NCBI RefSeq assembly: GCF_900113025.1
Contig: NZ_FONT01000006.1
Coordinates: 124,001-188,000, forward strand
Length of the DNA: 64,000 nucleotides
DNA from: Alteribacillus iranensis
GTDB taxonomy: Bacteria > Bacillota > Bacilli > Bacillales > Marinococcaceae
Direction: 5' to 3'
Below are positions 1 to 8,885 of the stretch, piece after piece (position 1 is the stretch's first letter; every line of letters starts with the position of its first letter). The translations under genes were made by a program, and so were the position numbers. The notes under the pieces were generated by a model. It was not told where the DNA came from and ran no database searches. It saw only the letters and a list, made by a program, of their open reading frames with translations.

Positions 1-192
1 ATTATTATTTTAATCATTACCTTGATCATATTTGGTCCCAAAAAGCTCCCTGAAATTGGAGCAGCATTTGGTAAAACATTGTCCGAGTTTAAGAAGTCTG
101 CCAATGAAATCATGAGTGATGGCAGTTCTTCCGAAAAGTCAACGGACGGAGAAAAGAAACAAGAAAAAGAAAGTAAGAATGAAAGCGTGTAA
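1..192 (+). CDS. tatA: Sec-independent translocase protein TatA (3' part only)
   Basis: The frame is open from base 1 and stops at TAA 190-192, so the N-terminus lies outside the window. What remains is the end of a hydrophobic helix, the [10 protein letters not shown] hinge typical of TatA/TatE, an amphipathic helix ([17 protein letters not shown]) and a charged Lys/Glu-rich tail. TatA oligomers form the protein-conducting element of the twin-arginine pathway in the cytoplasmic membrane. tatC follows 18 nt downstream, as in the tatAC operons of Bacillus. The hinge and the neighbour make the assignment firm; which TatA paralogue it is cannot be told from this piece. Confidence 0.9.
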   Translation: MIILIITLIIFGPKKLPEIGAAFGKTLSEFKKSANEIMSDGSSSEKSTDGEKKQEKESKNESV

Positions 193-210
193 GGAGAGGG
201 GGAGAAGGCT

Positions 211-960
211 ATGGACCAAGAACAGACGATGGAGAAAAACCAAACAGCCGTTGAGCATCTGACGGAACTCCGTAAAGTCCTTCTCTCTTCCATTGTATTC
301 TTTGTCCTTTGCTTTATCGCATCTATCATTGCTATTCAGCAAATTATCCCGTTTTTAACAAAGGACCACGAGCTTGTTATGCTCGGACCATTGGAAGTTG
401 TTCGATTTTATACGGGTGTTGGAGGAAGTATAAGTTTAGGAATGTCAGCTCCTTTTGTTGGATTTCAAATATGGCGTTTTGTTAAGCCTGCTTTAACGAA
501 AAAGGAAAGTCACACAGCACTTCGTTTTATCCCCGCAATGTTTTTTAGTTTTATGGCTGGCATTTCTTTCGGGTTTTTTATTGTATTTCCTTTTATTTAC
601 AACTTTTTAATCAATTTAGGGGCTATTAACTTTGAAATGATGATCACGACAAGAGAGTATTTCTCTTTTCTTTTAATGTCAACGATGCCGTTAGGATTTC
701 TGTTTGAAGTACCGTTTGTACTTATGTTCTTGACGGCAATAGGTTTATTTACACCAGATCAGTTAAAGAAAACGAGAAAATATGCATACATTACACTTGC
801 GGTTGTTTCAGCACTAATCACACCGCCAGATTTTGTCTCACAAATCATCGTGTTGGTACCTTTATTCCTTCTTTATGAAATTGGCCTCTTCTTATCAAAA
901 GTGGTTTACAAAAAGCAAATAAGAGGTAATGAAGAAGAAGAGACAGCGATTACCGGATGA
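211..960 (+). CDS. tatC: Sec-independent translocase protein TatC
   Basis: 249 aa, the usual TatC length. TatC is the receptor that binds twin-arginine signal peptides and recruits TatA to export folded proteins. The conserved HLTELR motif is at residues 16-21, followed by six hydrophobic segments and the conserved loop GFQIWRFVKPALTKKE between the second and third. The ATG at 211 is preceded by a purine-rich GGAGAGGGGGAG ribosome binding site. It forms a two-gene operon with tatA and is followed by a hairpin at 971-1006. Tat substrates and the paralogue (TatCd or TatCy type) cannot be decided from sequence. Confidence 0.96.
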   Translation: MDQEQTMEKNQTAVEHLTELRKVLLSSIVFFVLCFIASIIAIQQIIPFLTKDHELVMLGPLEVVRFYTGVGGSISLGMSAPFVGFQIWRFVKPALTKKESHTALRFIPAMFFSFMAGISFGFFIVFPFIYNFLINLGAINFEMMITTREYFSFLLMSTMPLGFLFEVPFVLMFLTAIGLFTPDQLKKTRKYAYITLAVVSALITPPDFVSQIIVLVPLFLLYEIGLFLSKVVYKKQIRGNEEEETAITG

Positions 961-970
961 TTCATTATTA

Positions 971-1006
971 GGGAAGTGCCTAGCCAGCTTGGGTAAGGCA
1001 CTTCCC
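971..1006 (+). terminator. Hairpin after tatAC
   Basis: The 11-bp perfect inverted repeat GGGAAGTGCCT (971-981) / AGGCACTTCCC (996-1006) lies just after the tatC stop. There is no clean T-run behind it, so it is either a weak terminator or a 3'-end stabilising hairpin. Confidence 0.6.
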
Positions 1007-1101
1007 TATACTCACCGTAAATAGGCAAAGAACCACACAGGATAGTAAGTTGAAATAATTTAAAAAAGTAAAAAAATAAAATAGCAATTTTGTTCAGGTT
1101 A

Positions 1102-1110
1102 TGCTATAAT
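1102..1110 (+). promoter_or_regulatory. Extended -10 promoter
   Basis: TGCTATAAT is a TGn-extended SigA -10 element. No good -35 is visible 17 bp upstream. It lies about 90 nt before the small membrane protein gene at 1202. Confidence 0.5.
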
Positions 1111-1201
1111 TAACTAAAAATTCAGAAGAGTAACGAGTCAAGTTAGAAACAAATCACGCATAGGATAGGTGATGCCTAGTTAAAAAACGGGAGGAATGCA
1201 A

Positions 1202-1402
1202 ATGAGACAATCTATGTTATGGACCTTTATTTCGATGTCAATCTGTGTATTGCTGTTCTTTATGGGAACTGTACAATTTGAAGGAATGCAAAGTGCTACA
1301 TTTCAGATGATAGGATTTGGCGGTATGGTCTTTGCCTTGTTATATGGATTGCTGCTTTCTCAGCACGCTAGCGGGAAAGAACAAGAAAATCAAGAAGAAT
1401 AA
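1202..1402 (+). CDS. Small two-helix membrane protein, function unknown
   Basis: 66 aa with two hydrophobic segments (about residues 6-22 and 37-54) and a charged tail ending QENQEE. An in-frame ATG also exists at 1196, but it sits only one base after GGGAGG; the ATG at 1202 has the ideal 7-nt spacing and is preferred. The gene is monocistronic, between an extended -10 promoter and a strong terminator. I do not recognise the family. It stands between tatC and a lipoprotein gene on the opposite strand, which says little about its role. Confidence 0.65.
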   Translation: MRQSMLWTFISMSICVLLFFMGTVQFEGMQSATFQMIGFGGMVFALLYGLLLSQHASGKEQENQEE

Positions 1403-1432
1403 AACAGCTGTTTAGAAAGCAGCTGTTTTTTC
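1401..1432 (+). terminator. Rho-independent terminator
   Basis: AAAACAGCTG (1401-1410) pairs with CAGCTGTTTT (1420-1429), followed by further T residues. The stem begins at the stop codon of the small membrane protein gene. Confidence 0.85.
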
Positions 1433-1564
1433 ATGCTCAAACGAGAGTTTTTATCACGAAAGAATAAAGAGACGGCTCTTGCCGTCTTCCCTTTTTTCTT
1501 AAGTTATCTACACCTGAATTACTTCTTCACTTTCTCCATTTCAAATGTTATTCTCTCACTCAAG

Positions 1565-1807
1565 TTATCCACCGGTCTCAGAGTCACTGCTATCATCCAC
1601 ACCCTCTTCATCTAAAATACCCTCTTCCGGTTGTTCCTCATTTTCATTTCCAGGAGGTTCCGCATTATTATTGGTTTCTTCTGTTTCCACTTCTTCTGAG
1701 GCAGGATCTTCCTCGGGATTAGAGTCAGGGTTACTATCATTTCCACACGCGGTAAGACTCATGGCAAGGAGACCAGACAATGTTGTGTATAGGAATTTTT
1801 TGTTCAT
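1565..1807 (-). CDS. Small acidic lipoprotein, function unknown
   Basis: 80 aa. The N-terminus is a lipoprotein signal peptide with lipobox LTAC (Cys21), followed by a low-complexity Asp/Glu/Asn/Ser-rich chain with no recognisable domain. AAAGGAGG is placed 8 nt before the ATG. Such acidic, disordered lipoproteins are common on the outer face of the membrane in halophilic Bacillaceae. A small GC hairpin (1471-1486) lies past the stop. No function can be assigned. Confidence 0.75.
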   Translation of the reverse strand: MNKKFLYTTLSGLLAMSLTACGNDSNPDSNPEEDPASEEVETEETNNNAEPPGNENEEQPEEGILDEEGVDDSSDSETGG

Positions 1808-1915
1808 TTCAGTTGCCTCCTTTATGGCGATTCAATTCCTCTAGTACTCTGATTCCTTCCTTTCAAGGAGACAAAACATCTTTTGATAAAAGAAGTAACG
1901 CGGGCTGTGAAGACA

Positions 1916-1960
1916 AAATAAACACCCTGAAGGGATGATTCCCTGTCAGGGTGTTTATTT
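1916..1960. terminator. Bidirectional terminator between ectD and the lipoprotein gene
   Basis: A 15-bp perfect inverted repeat has AAATAAACACCCTGA at 1916-1930 and its complement at 1946-1960, with the nested pair AGGGA/TCCCT in the loop. The A/T-rich flanks give U-tracts on either strand. It lies just beyond the ectD stop codon. Confidence 0.85.
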
Positions 1961-2008
1961 ATAGGACTGGTAACAGCCCATTGTGCGGGAGTGGGTTCAT
2001 TTATTATA

Positions 2009-2950
2009 TTATCGCTTGATCCGGTTAGTGAAATTCTGAAGACGGTCTTTATTTGGTATTATAGGTTGGACATTGTCACGGTTAGCAAGAAATTCTGGCC
2101 GTGGAGACTGTCCAGAAAACGGATCGGTTAGTTTGTTTTCAATGGAGTTAAACACAAAAAATACATTGCTACGAGGGTACGGAGATATGTTTCCTGCGGA
2201 ACCGTGCATCGTATTGCACTCGAAGAACAATACGGATCCGGCAGGACCTGTTGCTCGGTCAATTCTGCCATCGGCCTGATCTACAAGCCATCTCATGCTA
2301 TCATTGTCCGGAACACCAGACTCTTGCTTCTGGAGAGAAGACTTATAGTTGTCTTTAGGTGTTTCTCCTGGGCAGCATACATACCATTTGTGAGAGCCAG
2401 GAATAAGCATGAGAGGTCCATTGTATTCGTAGTTATCCGTTAGAATGATGGAACAGCTGACAGCACGCATGTTAGGCATACCGTCTTCCACGTGCCAAGT
2501 CTCATAATCCGAATGCCAGTAGAACTCCTTACCTTTAAAACCTGGTTTGAAATTTATTCGGGATTGCGTAATGTAGACTTGGCTTCCTAACAGTTGCTGC
2601 GCTGCTTTTACGATTCTTTCATTCTTTGACAATGCTTGGAAGAAACCACTGTCTTTATGGATTTCAAACACAGAACGAATCTCATTACTCCCTGGTTCCT
2701 TGATGACATCATCGGCTTCTCTGTCTCGGTTACCGTCCATGGTGCGTTGCAGCTCGCTCTTCATGATGGAAACTTCATCATCATTGAATAATTTCTCGAA
2801 CATGAGATAACCATTTTGTTCAAATTGCTGTAAATCTCGATCGCTGAGCGGGCCATCCGAGAATTCAGGATTGCGGTGGACCACAGGGTCTTGTCTTCGA
2901 ATAATACGTGACTCCTGTCCTTTACGAGAAGGATATAAATCGACTGCCAT
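2009..2950 (-). CDS. ectD: Ectoine hydroxylase EctD
   Basis: 313 aa. EctD is a cytosolic Fe(II)/2-oxoglutarate dioxygenase that converts ectoine to 5-hydroxyectoine, a compatible solute of salt and heat stress. The family signature is present (FYWHSDYETWHVEDGMP), with predicted iron ligands His146, Asp148 and His249; the first two fall at the positions known for Virgibacillus salexigens EctD. I chose the ATG at 2950 because numbering then matches the family; AAGGAG lies 10 nt upstream, and a GTG at 2953 is possible. No ectABC genes adjoin it, so ectoine must be made from genes elsewhere or imported. A SigB-like promoter (3013-3038) precedes it. Confidence 0.96.
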   Translation of the reverse strand: MAVDLYPSRKGQESRIIRRQDPVVHRNPEFSDGPLSDRDLQQFEQNGYLMFEKLFNDDEVSIMKSELQRTMDGNRDREADDVIKEPGSNEIRSVFEIHKDSGFFQALSKNERIVKAAQQLLGSQVYITQSRINFKPGFKGKEFYWHSDYETWHVEDGMPNMRAVSCSIILTDNYEYNGPLMLIPGSHKWYVCCPGETPKDNYKSSLQKQESGVPDNDSMRWLVDQADGRIDRATGPAGSVLFFECNTMHGSAGNISPYPRSNVFFVFNSIENKLTDPFSGQSPRPEFLANRDNVQPIIPNKDRLQNFTNRIKR

Positions 2951-3012
2951 CACACCATCACTCCTTTTCCAACTCACTAGATTTAATTTTTTATGGCGAG
3001 TCTTTCTCCCAC

Positions 3013-3038
3013 ATACCCCGCACATATACTAGGTAAAC
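3013..3038 (-). promoter_or_regulatory. Putative SigB-type promoter of ectD
   Basis: Read on the minus strand, GTTTAC (-35, ending at 3038) is separated by 14 nt from GGGTAT (-10, 3018-3013). This agrees with the Bacillus general-stress sigma factor consensus GTTTAA-N12-14-GGGTAT. The inferred start near 3006 would give a leader of about 55 nt before the ectD ATG. No equally good SigA promoter was seen close by. This is inference from motif match only. Confidence 0.55.
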
Positions 3039-3293
3039 ATATCGTAGAAAAACTGGCAAACTCTTTTAAAGTCAAATAATTGCGATAAAAGAGGAAGAAG
3101 TAGATATTATCGCATTTCAACTTTTTAAAAGGTCCGAATTCTACGTTTACCGCTCTTTTTTTAAAGTTGTCGTTTTAGGTTTCCATACTAGTAGCCAAAG
3201 ATGTCCTTCAATCTGCTGAAGAGAGAAAGTCTTTTCGAGGATTATGGGACGTTGTTATGAAGGCGGGAAGCTGAAGCGTTTTTTTAACTATCA

Positions 3294-3310
3294 TGAAATC
3301 ACGAATTTCA
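3294..3310. promoter_or_regulatory. 17-bp palindrome upstream of fadN, possible operator
   Basis: TGAAAT-CACGA-ATTTCA is a perfect 6-5-6 inverted repeat, overlapping a possible -10 element TATCAT (3289-3294) ahead of the beta-oxidation genes. In B. subtilis the fad genes are repressed by the TetR-family regulator FadR at an 18-bp palindrome (TGAATGA type). This site differs in sequence, so any link to FadR is a guess. The rest of 3039-3293 shows no gene. Confidence 0.3.
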
Positions 3311-3385
3311 ATTTACTAATGTGAGAAGGAGTTGAATATACTTACAGTGATAAATGGAAAAGGCGACTTAAAGGGGGCGATAGTA

Positions 3386-5776
3386 ATTAAACGAACAATA
3401 CAAAAAGCAGCTGTGCTCGGCTCAGGAGTTATGGGGGCGGGAATAGCAGCTTTACTGGCGAATTCCGGTATATCTGTTTTGTTATTGGATATTGTACCGG
3501 AGGATGTACCAGCTAACGAAACACAACACCCCGTGTCAAAAGGCAATAAATTAGTCCGAAATCGTCTCAGTAAAGATGCCATCAAACGCATCCTTCATCA
3601 AGGTCCAGCTGCATTCACTTCAAAGCGGAATGTAGAGCGTGTAAAAACGGGAAATATGGAAGACGATATTGCTCAATTACAGGAGATGGACTGGATCATT
3701 GAAGCAGTGGTGGAAAATCTAGAAGTAAAGAAAAATTTGTTCCAGGTTGTGGAAAAATACAAAGGAGCTGACACTCTTGTCAGCACGAATACGTCAGGCA
3801 TTTCTATCCACAGCATGGTGAAAGAGCGTACGAAGGAATTTAAATCCCATTTTTTGGGGACTCACTTTTTTAATCCTCCGAGATACATGAAACTATTAGA
3901 AATTATTCCTCATACCGAGACACTACCTGATGTTATTTCTCTAATAAAAAGTTTTTCAGAAAATACGCTGGGAAAAGGTCCGGTTGTTGCAGCGGACACA
4001 CCTAATTTTATTGCCAACCGAATAGGAACGTTCGGATTACTCTCCACGGTCCATCATATGTTAGAAAGCGAATGGTCCATAGGTGAAGTAGATTCATTAA
4101 CAGGCGTATTAATTGGGCGGCCGAAGAGTGCTACGTTTCGCACGCTTGATATTGTAGGGTTAGATACTTTGCTGTATGTTACGAAGAACCATTCCAACGA
4201 AATTAGAGGAAGGGAAGCAGAAGTGTTACAACCTCCTCCATTTATGGAAAAAATGAGAGAGAAAGGGTGGTTAGGAAGCAAGTCTAAGCAAGGGTTTTAT
4301 AAGAAAGTAAAGTATGACCATCACACTGACATTTTGGAGATAAACCCCCACACATTAGAATATGAAAAAAGAAAGAAAGTCACGACTTCAGCCGTTATTC
4401 AGGCAAAGCAGGAGAAAGATTTAGCAAAGAGATTAAAGATGCTTGTGTATTCTGATGACGACGCAGGACGATTTATATGGAATTTGATAAAGTCACTTCT
4501 TTTATATACCGCTGAAGTAAAGGACCAAATTGCAAAGGATATAACAGCCATCGATGATGCTATACGATGGGGATTTGGCTGGGAATTAGGGCCGTTTGAA
4601 CTATGGGATTCTATCGGTGTGAAGCCGTCCATTGTCAAAATGGAACAAGAAGGTGAGACGGTCCCTTTATGGGTCAAAGAAATGATCAATAAAAATATTG
4701 CCACCTTTTATAAAGACCCGCTCACTTTCTATCACGAGGGACAATATAAGACAAAATCGATGAATAAGAAGCATGTTCAATGGGTGACTCAACGTAACAA
4801 ACGTGTCATCCACAAAAATCCAGGGGCTACTCTTTTTCATGCGGGAGAAGATGTATCTTATCTCGAACTTCATTCTCCCAATGACGCCATTGGGTTGGAT
4901 ATTTTACAAATGATTCACCGCTCGATAGAAGAAACGGAAAAAAACTTTAAAGGGATGGTGATTGGCAGCCAAGGCAAAAACTTCTCTGTCGGTGCTAATT
5001 TAATGCTCATTCTCATGGAAGCCCAAAATGAGGATTATTATGAAATAGAACACATTGTCCGTCGATTCCAAGAGACAATGACAAAGATAAAATATGCAAA
5101 GTGTCCAGTTGTCGTCGCGCCGCACGGAATGACGCTCGGGGGCGGAGCCGAGATTTGTTTACCTGCTGCTAGTATACAGGCGTCCTCTGAGACATATATG
5201 GGATTGGTAGAAACAGGAGTGGGATTAATACCTGGTGGGGGAGGAAACAAGGAATTATATTTACGTTATTTAGAACGTACTCTTTCTACGGAGATCGATA
5301 AAATAGATATTTTAAAAGCTTCCAATCAAGTATTTGAAAGGATAGCACTAGGGACGGTTTCTACATCCGCGGAGGAAGCAAAAGAAAATGGTTACCTCCT
5401 TCAAAGAGATCGGATCATTAGAAACGAAGAGGATAGGTGGTATTACGGAAAGCAAACAGTGCTGGAATTGTTCGACCAAGGATATATGCCACCTTTGAAG
5501 AGAAAAGTACCAGTTTCTGGAGAAGCAGGATATGCTTCGATGAAAATGGCAGCAAAAATGATGCAATATGGTGGAAGAGCCACTGAATATGATATGAAAG
5601 TGGCTGATAAATTAGCCTTTGTATTAGCGGGTGGCAAAGTTCGAATCGGTGAATTCGTTGATGAAGAATATCTTCTTGATTTGGAAAGAGAAGCTTTTCT
5701 AAGTTTGGTAGGAGAACCTAAAACACAAGAGCGGATGAAACACATGCTGATAAAAGGGAAACCTCTTAGAAATTAA
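3386..5776 (+). CDS. fadN: 3-hydroxyacyl-CoA dehydrogenase / enoyl-CoA hydratase FadN
   Basis: 796 aa from the proposed start; B. subtilis FadN (YusL) is about 790 aa. It catalyses the hydration and NAD-dependent oxidation steps of fatty-acid beta-oxidation. The N-terminal Rossmann motif VLGSGVMGAG opens the dehydrogenase half, and the crotonase-like half (GGGAEICLP) is C-terminal. The start is odd: there is no in-frame ATG before the Rossmann motif. AAAGGGGG (3370-3377) stands 8 nt before an ATT at 3386, and counting from there gives the family's usual short N-terminus (KRTIQKAAVLGSG). GTG 3347 and TTG 3332 are alternatives with poorly spaced sites. First gene of fadN-fadA-fadE. Confidence 0.93.
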   Translation: MKRTIQKAAVLGSGVMGAGIAALLANSGISVLLLDIVPEDVPANETQHPVSKGNKLVRNRLSKDAIKRILHQGPAAFTSKRNVERVKTGNMEDDIAQLQEMDWIIEAVVENLEVKKNLFQVVEKYKGADTLVSTNTSGISIHSMVKERTKEFKSHFLGTHFFNPPRYMKLLEIIPHTETLPDVISLIKSFSENTLGKGPVVAADTPNFIANRIGTFGLLSTVHHMLESEWSIGEVDSLTGVLIGRPKSATFRTLDIVGLDTLLYVTKNHSNEIRGREAEVLQPPPFMEKMREKGWLGSKSKQGFYKKVKYDHHTDILEINPHTLEYEKRKKVTTSAVIQAKQEKDLAKRLKMLVYSDDDAGRFIWNLIKSLLLYTAEVKDQIAKDITAIDDAIRWGFGWELGPFELWDSIGVKPSIVKMEQEGETVPLWVKEMINKNIATFYKDPLTFYHEGQYKTKSMNKKHVQWVTQRNKRVIHKNPGATLFHAGEDVSYLELHSPNDAIGLDILQMIHRSIEETEKNFKGMVIGSQGKNFSVGANLMLILMEAQNEDYYEIEHIVRRFQETMTKIKYAKCPVVVAPHGMTLGGGAEICLPAASIQASSETYMGLVETGVGLIPGGGGNKELYLRYLERTLSTEIDKIDILKASNQVFERIALGTVSTSAEEAKENGYLLQRDRIIRNEEDRWYYGKQTVLELFDQGYMPPLKRKVPVSGEAGYASMKMAAKMMQYGGRATEYDMKVADKLAFVLAGGKVRIGEFVDEEYLLDLEREAFLSLVGEPKTQERMKHMLIKGKPLRN

Positions 5777-5801
5777 CAGAAGGTAGAAAGGAGGTGCATC
5801 A

Positions 5802-6983
5802 ATGAAGAATGAAGCAGTAATTGTTTCAGGAGCTAGGACGCCTGTAGGGAAGGCAAGAAAAGGATTGCTCGTCGATACACGTCCTGATGATCTTGGAGCA
5901 ATCACAATTAAGGAAACCTTAAAAAGGGCAAATAACTTTGACCCTGCTTCTATAGAAGATGTCATCATTGGCTGTGCCATGCCGGAAGCTGAGCAGGGTA
6001 TGAATATGGCGAGAAGCATGTCAATGCTTGCTGGTTTGCCTTATACGGTTCCCTCAATTACCGTTAACCGTTTCTGTTCCTCGGGGCTTCAGAGTATTGC
6101 TTACGGGGCAGAACGAATACTATCAGGGCAGGCGCAGGCTATTATAGCGGGCGGAGCTGAATCTATGAGTTTAGTTCCCATGGGAGGGCATGTAAAAGTA
6201 CCGAATCCTGTGTTGGTAGATGAGATGCCTGAATATTATATGAGCATGGGTCACACAGCGGAGGAGGTAGCAAAAAAGTATCATATTTCTCGAGAGGAAC
6301 AGGATAGATTTGCTGAAGAGAGTCAGCGGCGAGCGACAAATGCACAGAGGAAGCATTATTTTCAAGAAGAAATTGTACCGGTTGAAATAACAACAAGAAC
6401 ATTAACGAGCGATAGGAAATGGAGAGAAAAAAAAGACGTGTTAATGGAAGATGAAGGCATACGATCGGATACGACATTTGAAGTGTTAAGTCGCTTAAAG
6501 CCTGTTTTTCATCCTCGCGGAACCGTAACAGCGGGCAATTCTTCACAAATGAGTGATGGAGCGGCTTCTGTGTTGATAATGGAAAAAAGAAGGGCGTATC
6601 AGGAGGGATTAAAGCCTCTCATTAAATTCCGTTCCTTCGCAGTGGCAGGTGTACCTCCGGAAATAATGGGGATTGGTCCGATAAAGGCTATTCCGAAAGC
6701 AGTCAAAGCTGCAGGGCTATCAATGGAAGACATCGGGTTGTATGAAATAAACGAAGCTTTTGCTTCGCAAGCGTTGCAAGTGATTCGAGAACTAAAGATA
6801 GACCATAAAAAAGTGAATGTGAATGGAGGAGCTATTGCCTTAGGACACCCGCTTGGATGTACGGGAACAAAGCTCACGTTAACGTTAATGTATGAAATGC
6901 GTAGGAGAAAAGAGCAATTTGGGGTCGTCTCAATGTGTGTCGGAGGAGGTATGGGAGCAGCTGGTGTGTTCGAATTAATGTGA
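5802..6983 (+). CDS. fadA: Acetyl-CoA acyltransferase (3-ketoacyl-CoA thiolase) FadA
   Basis: 393 aa, standard thiolase length. It cleaves 3-ketoacyl-CoA with CoA in the last step of beta-oxidation. The nucleophilic cysteine is Cys92 in NRFCSSGLQS; the second-half motifs NEAFASQ, GGAIALGHPLG (active-site His) and MCVGGGMG (second Cys) are all present. The ribosome binding site AAAGGAGGTG precedes the ATG, 25 nt after fadN. The order fadN-fadA-fadE matches B. subtilis yusL-yusK-yusJ, which supports co-transcription. Confidence 0.96.
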   Translation: MKNEAVIVSGARTPVGKARKGLLVDTRPDDLGAITIKETLKRANNFDPASIEDVIIGCAMPEAEQGMNMARSMSMLAGLPYTVPSITVNRFCSSGLQSIAYGAERILSGQAQAIIAGGAESMSLVPMGGHVKVPNPVLVDEMPEYYMSMGHTAEEVAKKYHISREEQDRFAEESQRRATNAQRKHYFQEEIVPVEITTRTLTSDRKWREKKDVLMEDEGIRSDTTFEVLSRLKPVFHPRGTVTAGNSSQMSDGAASVLIMEKRRAYQEGLKPLIKFRSFAVAGVPPEIMGIGPIKAIPKAVKAAGLSMEDIGLYEINEAFASQALQVIRELKIDHKKVNVNGGAIALGHPLGCTGTKLTLTLMYEMRRRKEQFGVVSMCVGGGMGAAGVFELM

Positions 6984-7076
6984 ATTAATGTGATGAAGTG
7001 GAGAGGTTATCATCTGTTCTTTCTGTTGATAAATAAATGAAGACTTTCTAAGGCGTGACATGCAGGAGGTTAATAT

Positions 7077-8864
7077 ATGAGTCATACATTAAAAGTAGGA
7101 TTGAGGGGCGGAGGTTTTTTATTCGATACGCTAAAAGCAGAGGACGTGTTTACCCCAGAAGATATGACCGATGAACAAAAGATGATAGCCAAAACTACAG
7201 AAGACTTTGTGATTGGGGAAGTGGTGCCTTTAAAAGAAAAAATAGAAGACCAGCAATTTGACATATCGAAGAGGCTACTAAAAGAAGCAGGAAAGCTAGG
7301 CTTATTAAGTGCTGATGTACCGGAAAAGTACGAAGGGCTGGGACTAGATAAAATCAGCTCCACTTTAATAGCGGAAAAATTTTCGCGTGGAGGAGCTTTC
7401 TCACTTAGTCAAGGGGCACATGTAGGGATTGGTACGTTACCTATTGTTTTTTTTGGAAACGAAGAACAAAAGAAAAAGTATTTGCCAGATTTAGCTTCAG
7501 GAAAGAAAATTGCAGCTTATGCACTAACCGAGCCAAGCTCCGGGTCAGATGCACTAAGTGCAAAAACGCAGGCTGTGTTAAATAAAGAAGGCACCCATTA
7601 TATATTAAATGGTGAAAAACAATGGATTACGAACTCTGGTTTCGCAGATGTGTTCATTGTTTACGCCAAAATAGATGGAAAAGACTTTTCTGCATTTATT
7701 GTAAATAGCGACAGTGAGGGCGTTTCAACTGGGCCTGAAGAAAAGAAAATGGGTATTAAGGGATCATCGACCAGAACCGTTCTTTTAGAAAATGCGAAAG
7801 TTCCTAAAGACAATTTATTAGGGGAGCCGGGAAAAGGACATATTATTGCTTTTAATATTCTAAATGTAGGCCGTTATAAACTAGGAGCGGGGTGCGTAGG
7901 AGCAGCAAAGAGAGCGATAGAACTAGCGGCAACCTATGCGAAGGAGAGGAAGCAATTCAACACGCCCATTGGACATTTTGGAGCGATTCAAGAAAAACTA
8001 GGGACCATGGCTGCGGAAACCTTTGCATTAGAGAGCACCATTTATCGAACAGGTGGTTTAATCGAAAAGCGGCTTGGAAACCTAACGGAAGAAGAACAGG
8101 AGGATGGCAGTAAGGTTGCAGATGCAATAGCTGAATATGCGATAGAATGTTCTTTAAACAAAATTGCAGGTTCAGAAACATTGGATGTTGTAGCTGATGA
8201 AGCTGTCCAAATACATGGCGGGTATGGTTTTATGTCTGAATATGAAATAGAGACCATATATAGAGATTCCAGGATCAACCGTATTTTTGAAGGAACGAAT
8301 GAAATTAACCGTTTACTAGTCCCTGATATGATATTTAAGAGATCACGAAAAGGAAAACTCCCATTTCTTCAAGCAGCAGAAGAATTGAAGAAGAATATTG
8401 TGACTATGGAGCTGAAGATGTCAGAAGAGAAGCCCCTTGCAAGAGAAAAGATATTGCTTGAAAATGGAAAGAATATCTTCTTGCTTGTAGCTGGAGCAGG
8501 GTTCCAAAAGTATGGAACTTCCTTTGAACACGAACAAGAAGTACTCATGAAAATTACGAATATAGCTAGCGACATTTACGGTATGGAAAGTATCATTTTA
8601 CGTACCGAAAAAGTGCAAAATACGCAGGAACTAAAGGAAGGCACAATGAAAAATCTACTAACAAGTATTTTTTGCCAGGAAGCATTTCAACGCATAGAAA
8701 ACGCCGCGAAAGAATCTTTGATTCATATTGAAGAAGGGGATACTTTACTCATGTTCCTATCGATGCTGCGGAAGTTGACACGGCACAAGCCGATAGATGT
8801 AATAAGCTTGAAGAGAGAAGTGGCGACTATGTTGTTAAAACATGAGCGATATATTGTTTCTTAA
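7077..8864 (+). CDS. fadE: Acyl-CoA dehydrogenase FadE
   Basis: 595 aa, matching B. subtilis FadE (YusJ, about 594). It is an FAD enzyme for the first oxidation of beta-oxidation and passes electrons to an electron-transfer flavoprotein. The acyl-CoA dehydrogenase core covers about residues 30-420, with YALTEPSSGSDA (flavin and substrate contacts), WITNSGFAD and the FEGTNEINR segment near the expected catalytic base. A C-terminal helical extension of about 170 residues is typical of this longer subfamily. AGGAGG stands before the ATG. The hairpin at the edge of the adjoining mobile element (8895-8930) may serve as the operon terminator. Confidence 0.95.
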   Translation: MSHTLKVGLRGGGFLFDTLKAEDVFTPEDMTDEQKMIAKTTEDFVIGEVVPLKEKIEDQQFDISKRLLKEAGKLGLLSADVPEKYEGLGLDKISSTLIAEKFSRGGAFSLSQGAHVGIGTLPIVFFGNEEQKKKYLPDLASGKKIAAYALTEPSSGSDALSAKTQAVLNKEGTHYILNGEKQWITNSGFADVFIVYAKIDGKDFSAFIVNSDSEGVSTGPEEKKMGIKGSSTRTVLLENAKVPKDNLLGEPGKGHIIAFNILNVGRYKLGAGCVGAAKRAIELAATYAKERKQFNTPIGHFGAIQEKLGTMAAETFALESTIYRTGGLIEKRLGNLTEEEQEDGSKVADAIAEYAIECSLNKIAGSETLDVVADEAVQIHGGYGFMSEYEIETIYRDSRINRIFEGTNEINRLLVPDMIFKRSRKGKLPFLQAAEELKKNIVTMELKMSEEKPLAREKILLENGKNIFLLVAGAGFQKYGTSFEHEQEVLMKITNIASDIYGMESIILRTEKVQNTQELKEGTMKNLLTSIFCQEAFQRIENAAKESLIHIEEGDTLLMFLSMLRKLTRHKPIDVISLKREVATMLLKHERYIVS

Positions 8865-8885
8865 GTTGTTCGCAATCCCGGAGGA

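Noticed and set aside
1471-1498. GACGGC/GCCGTC hairpin as a second terminator
   Set aside because: The stem is only six base pairs and its direction is ambiguous; a stronger terminator lies 40 nt upstream.
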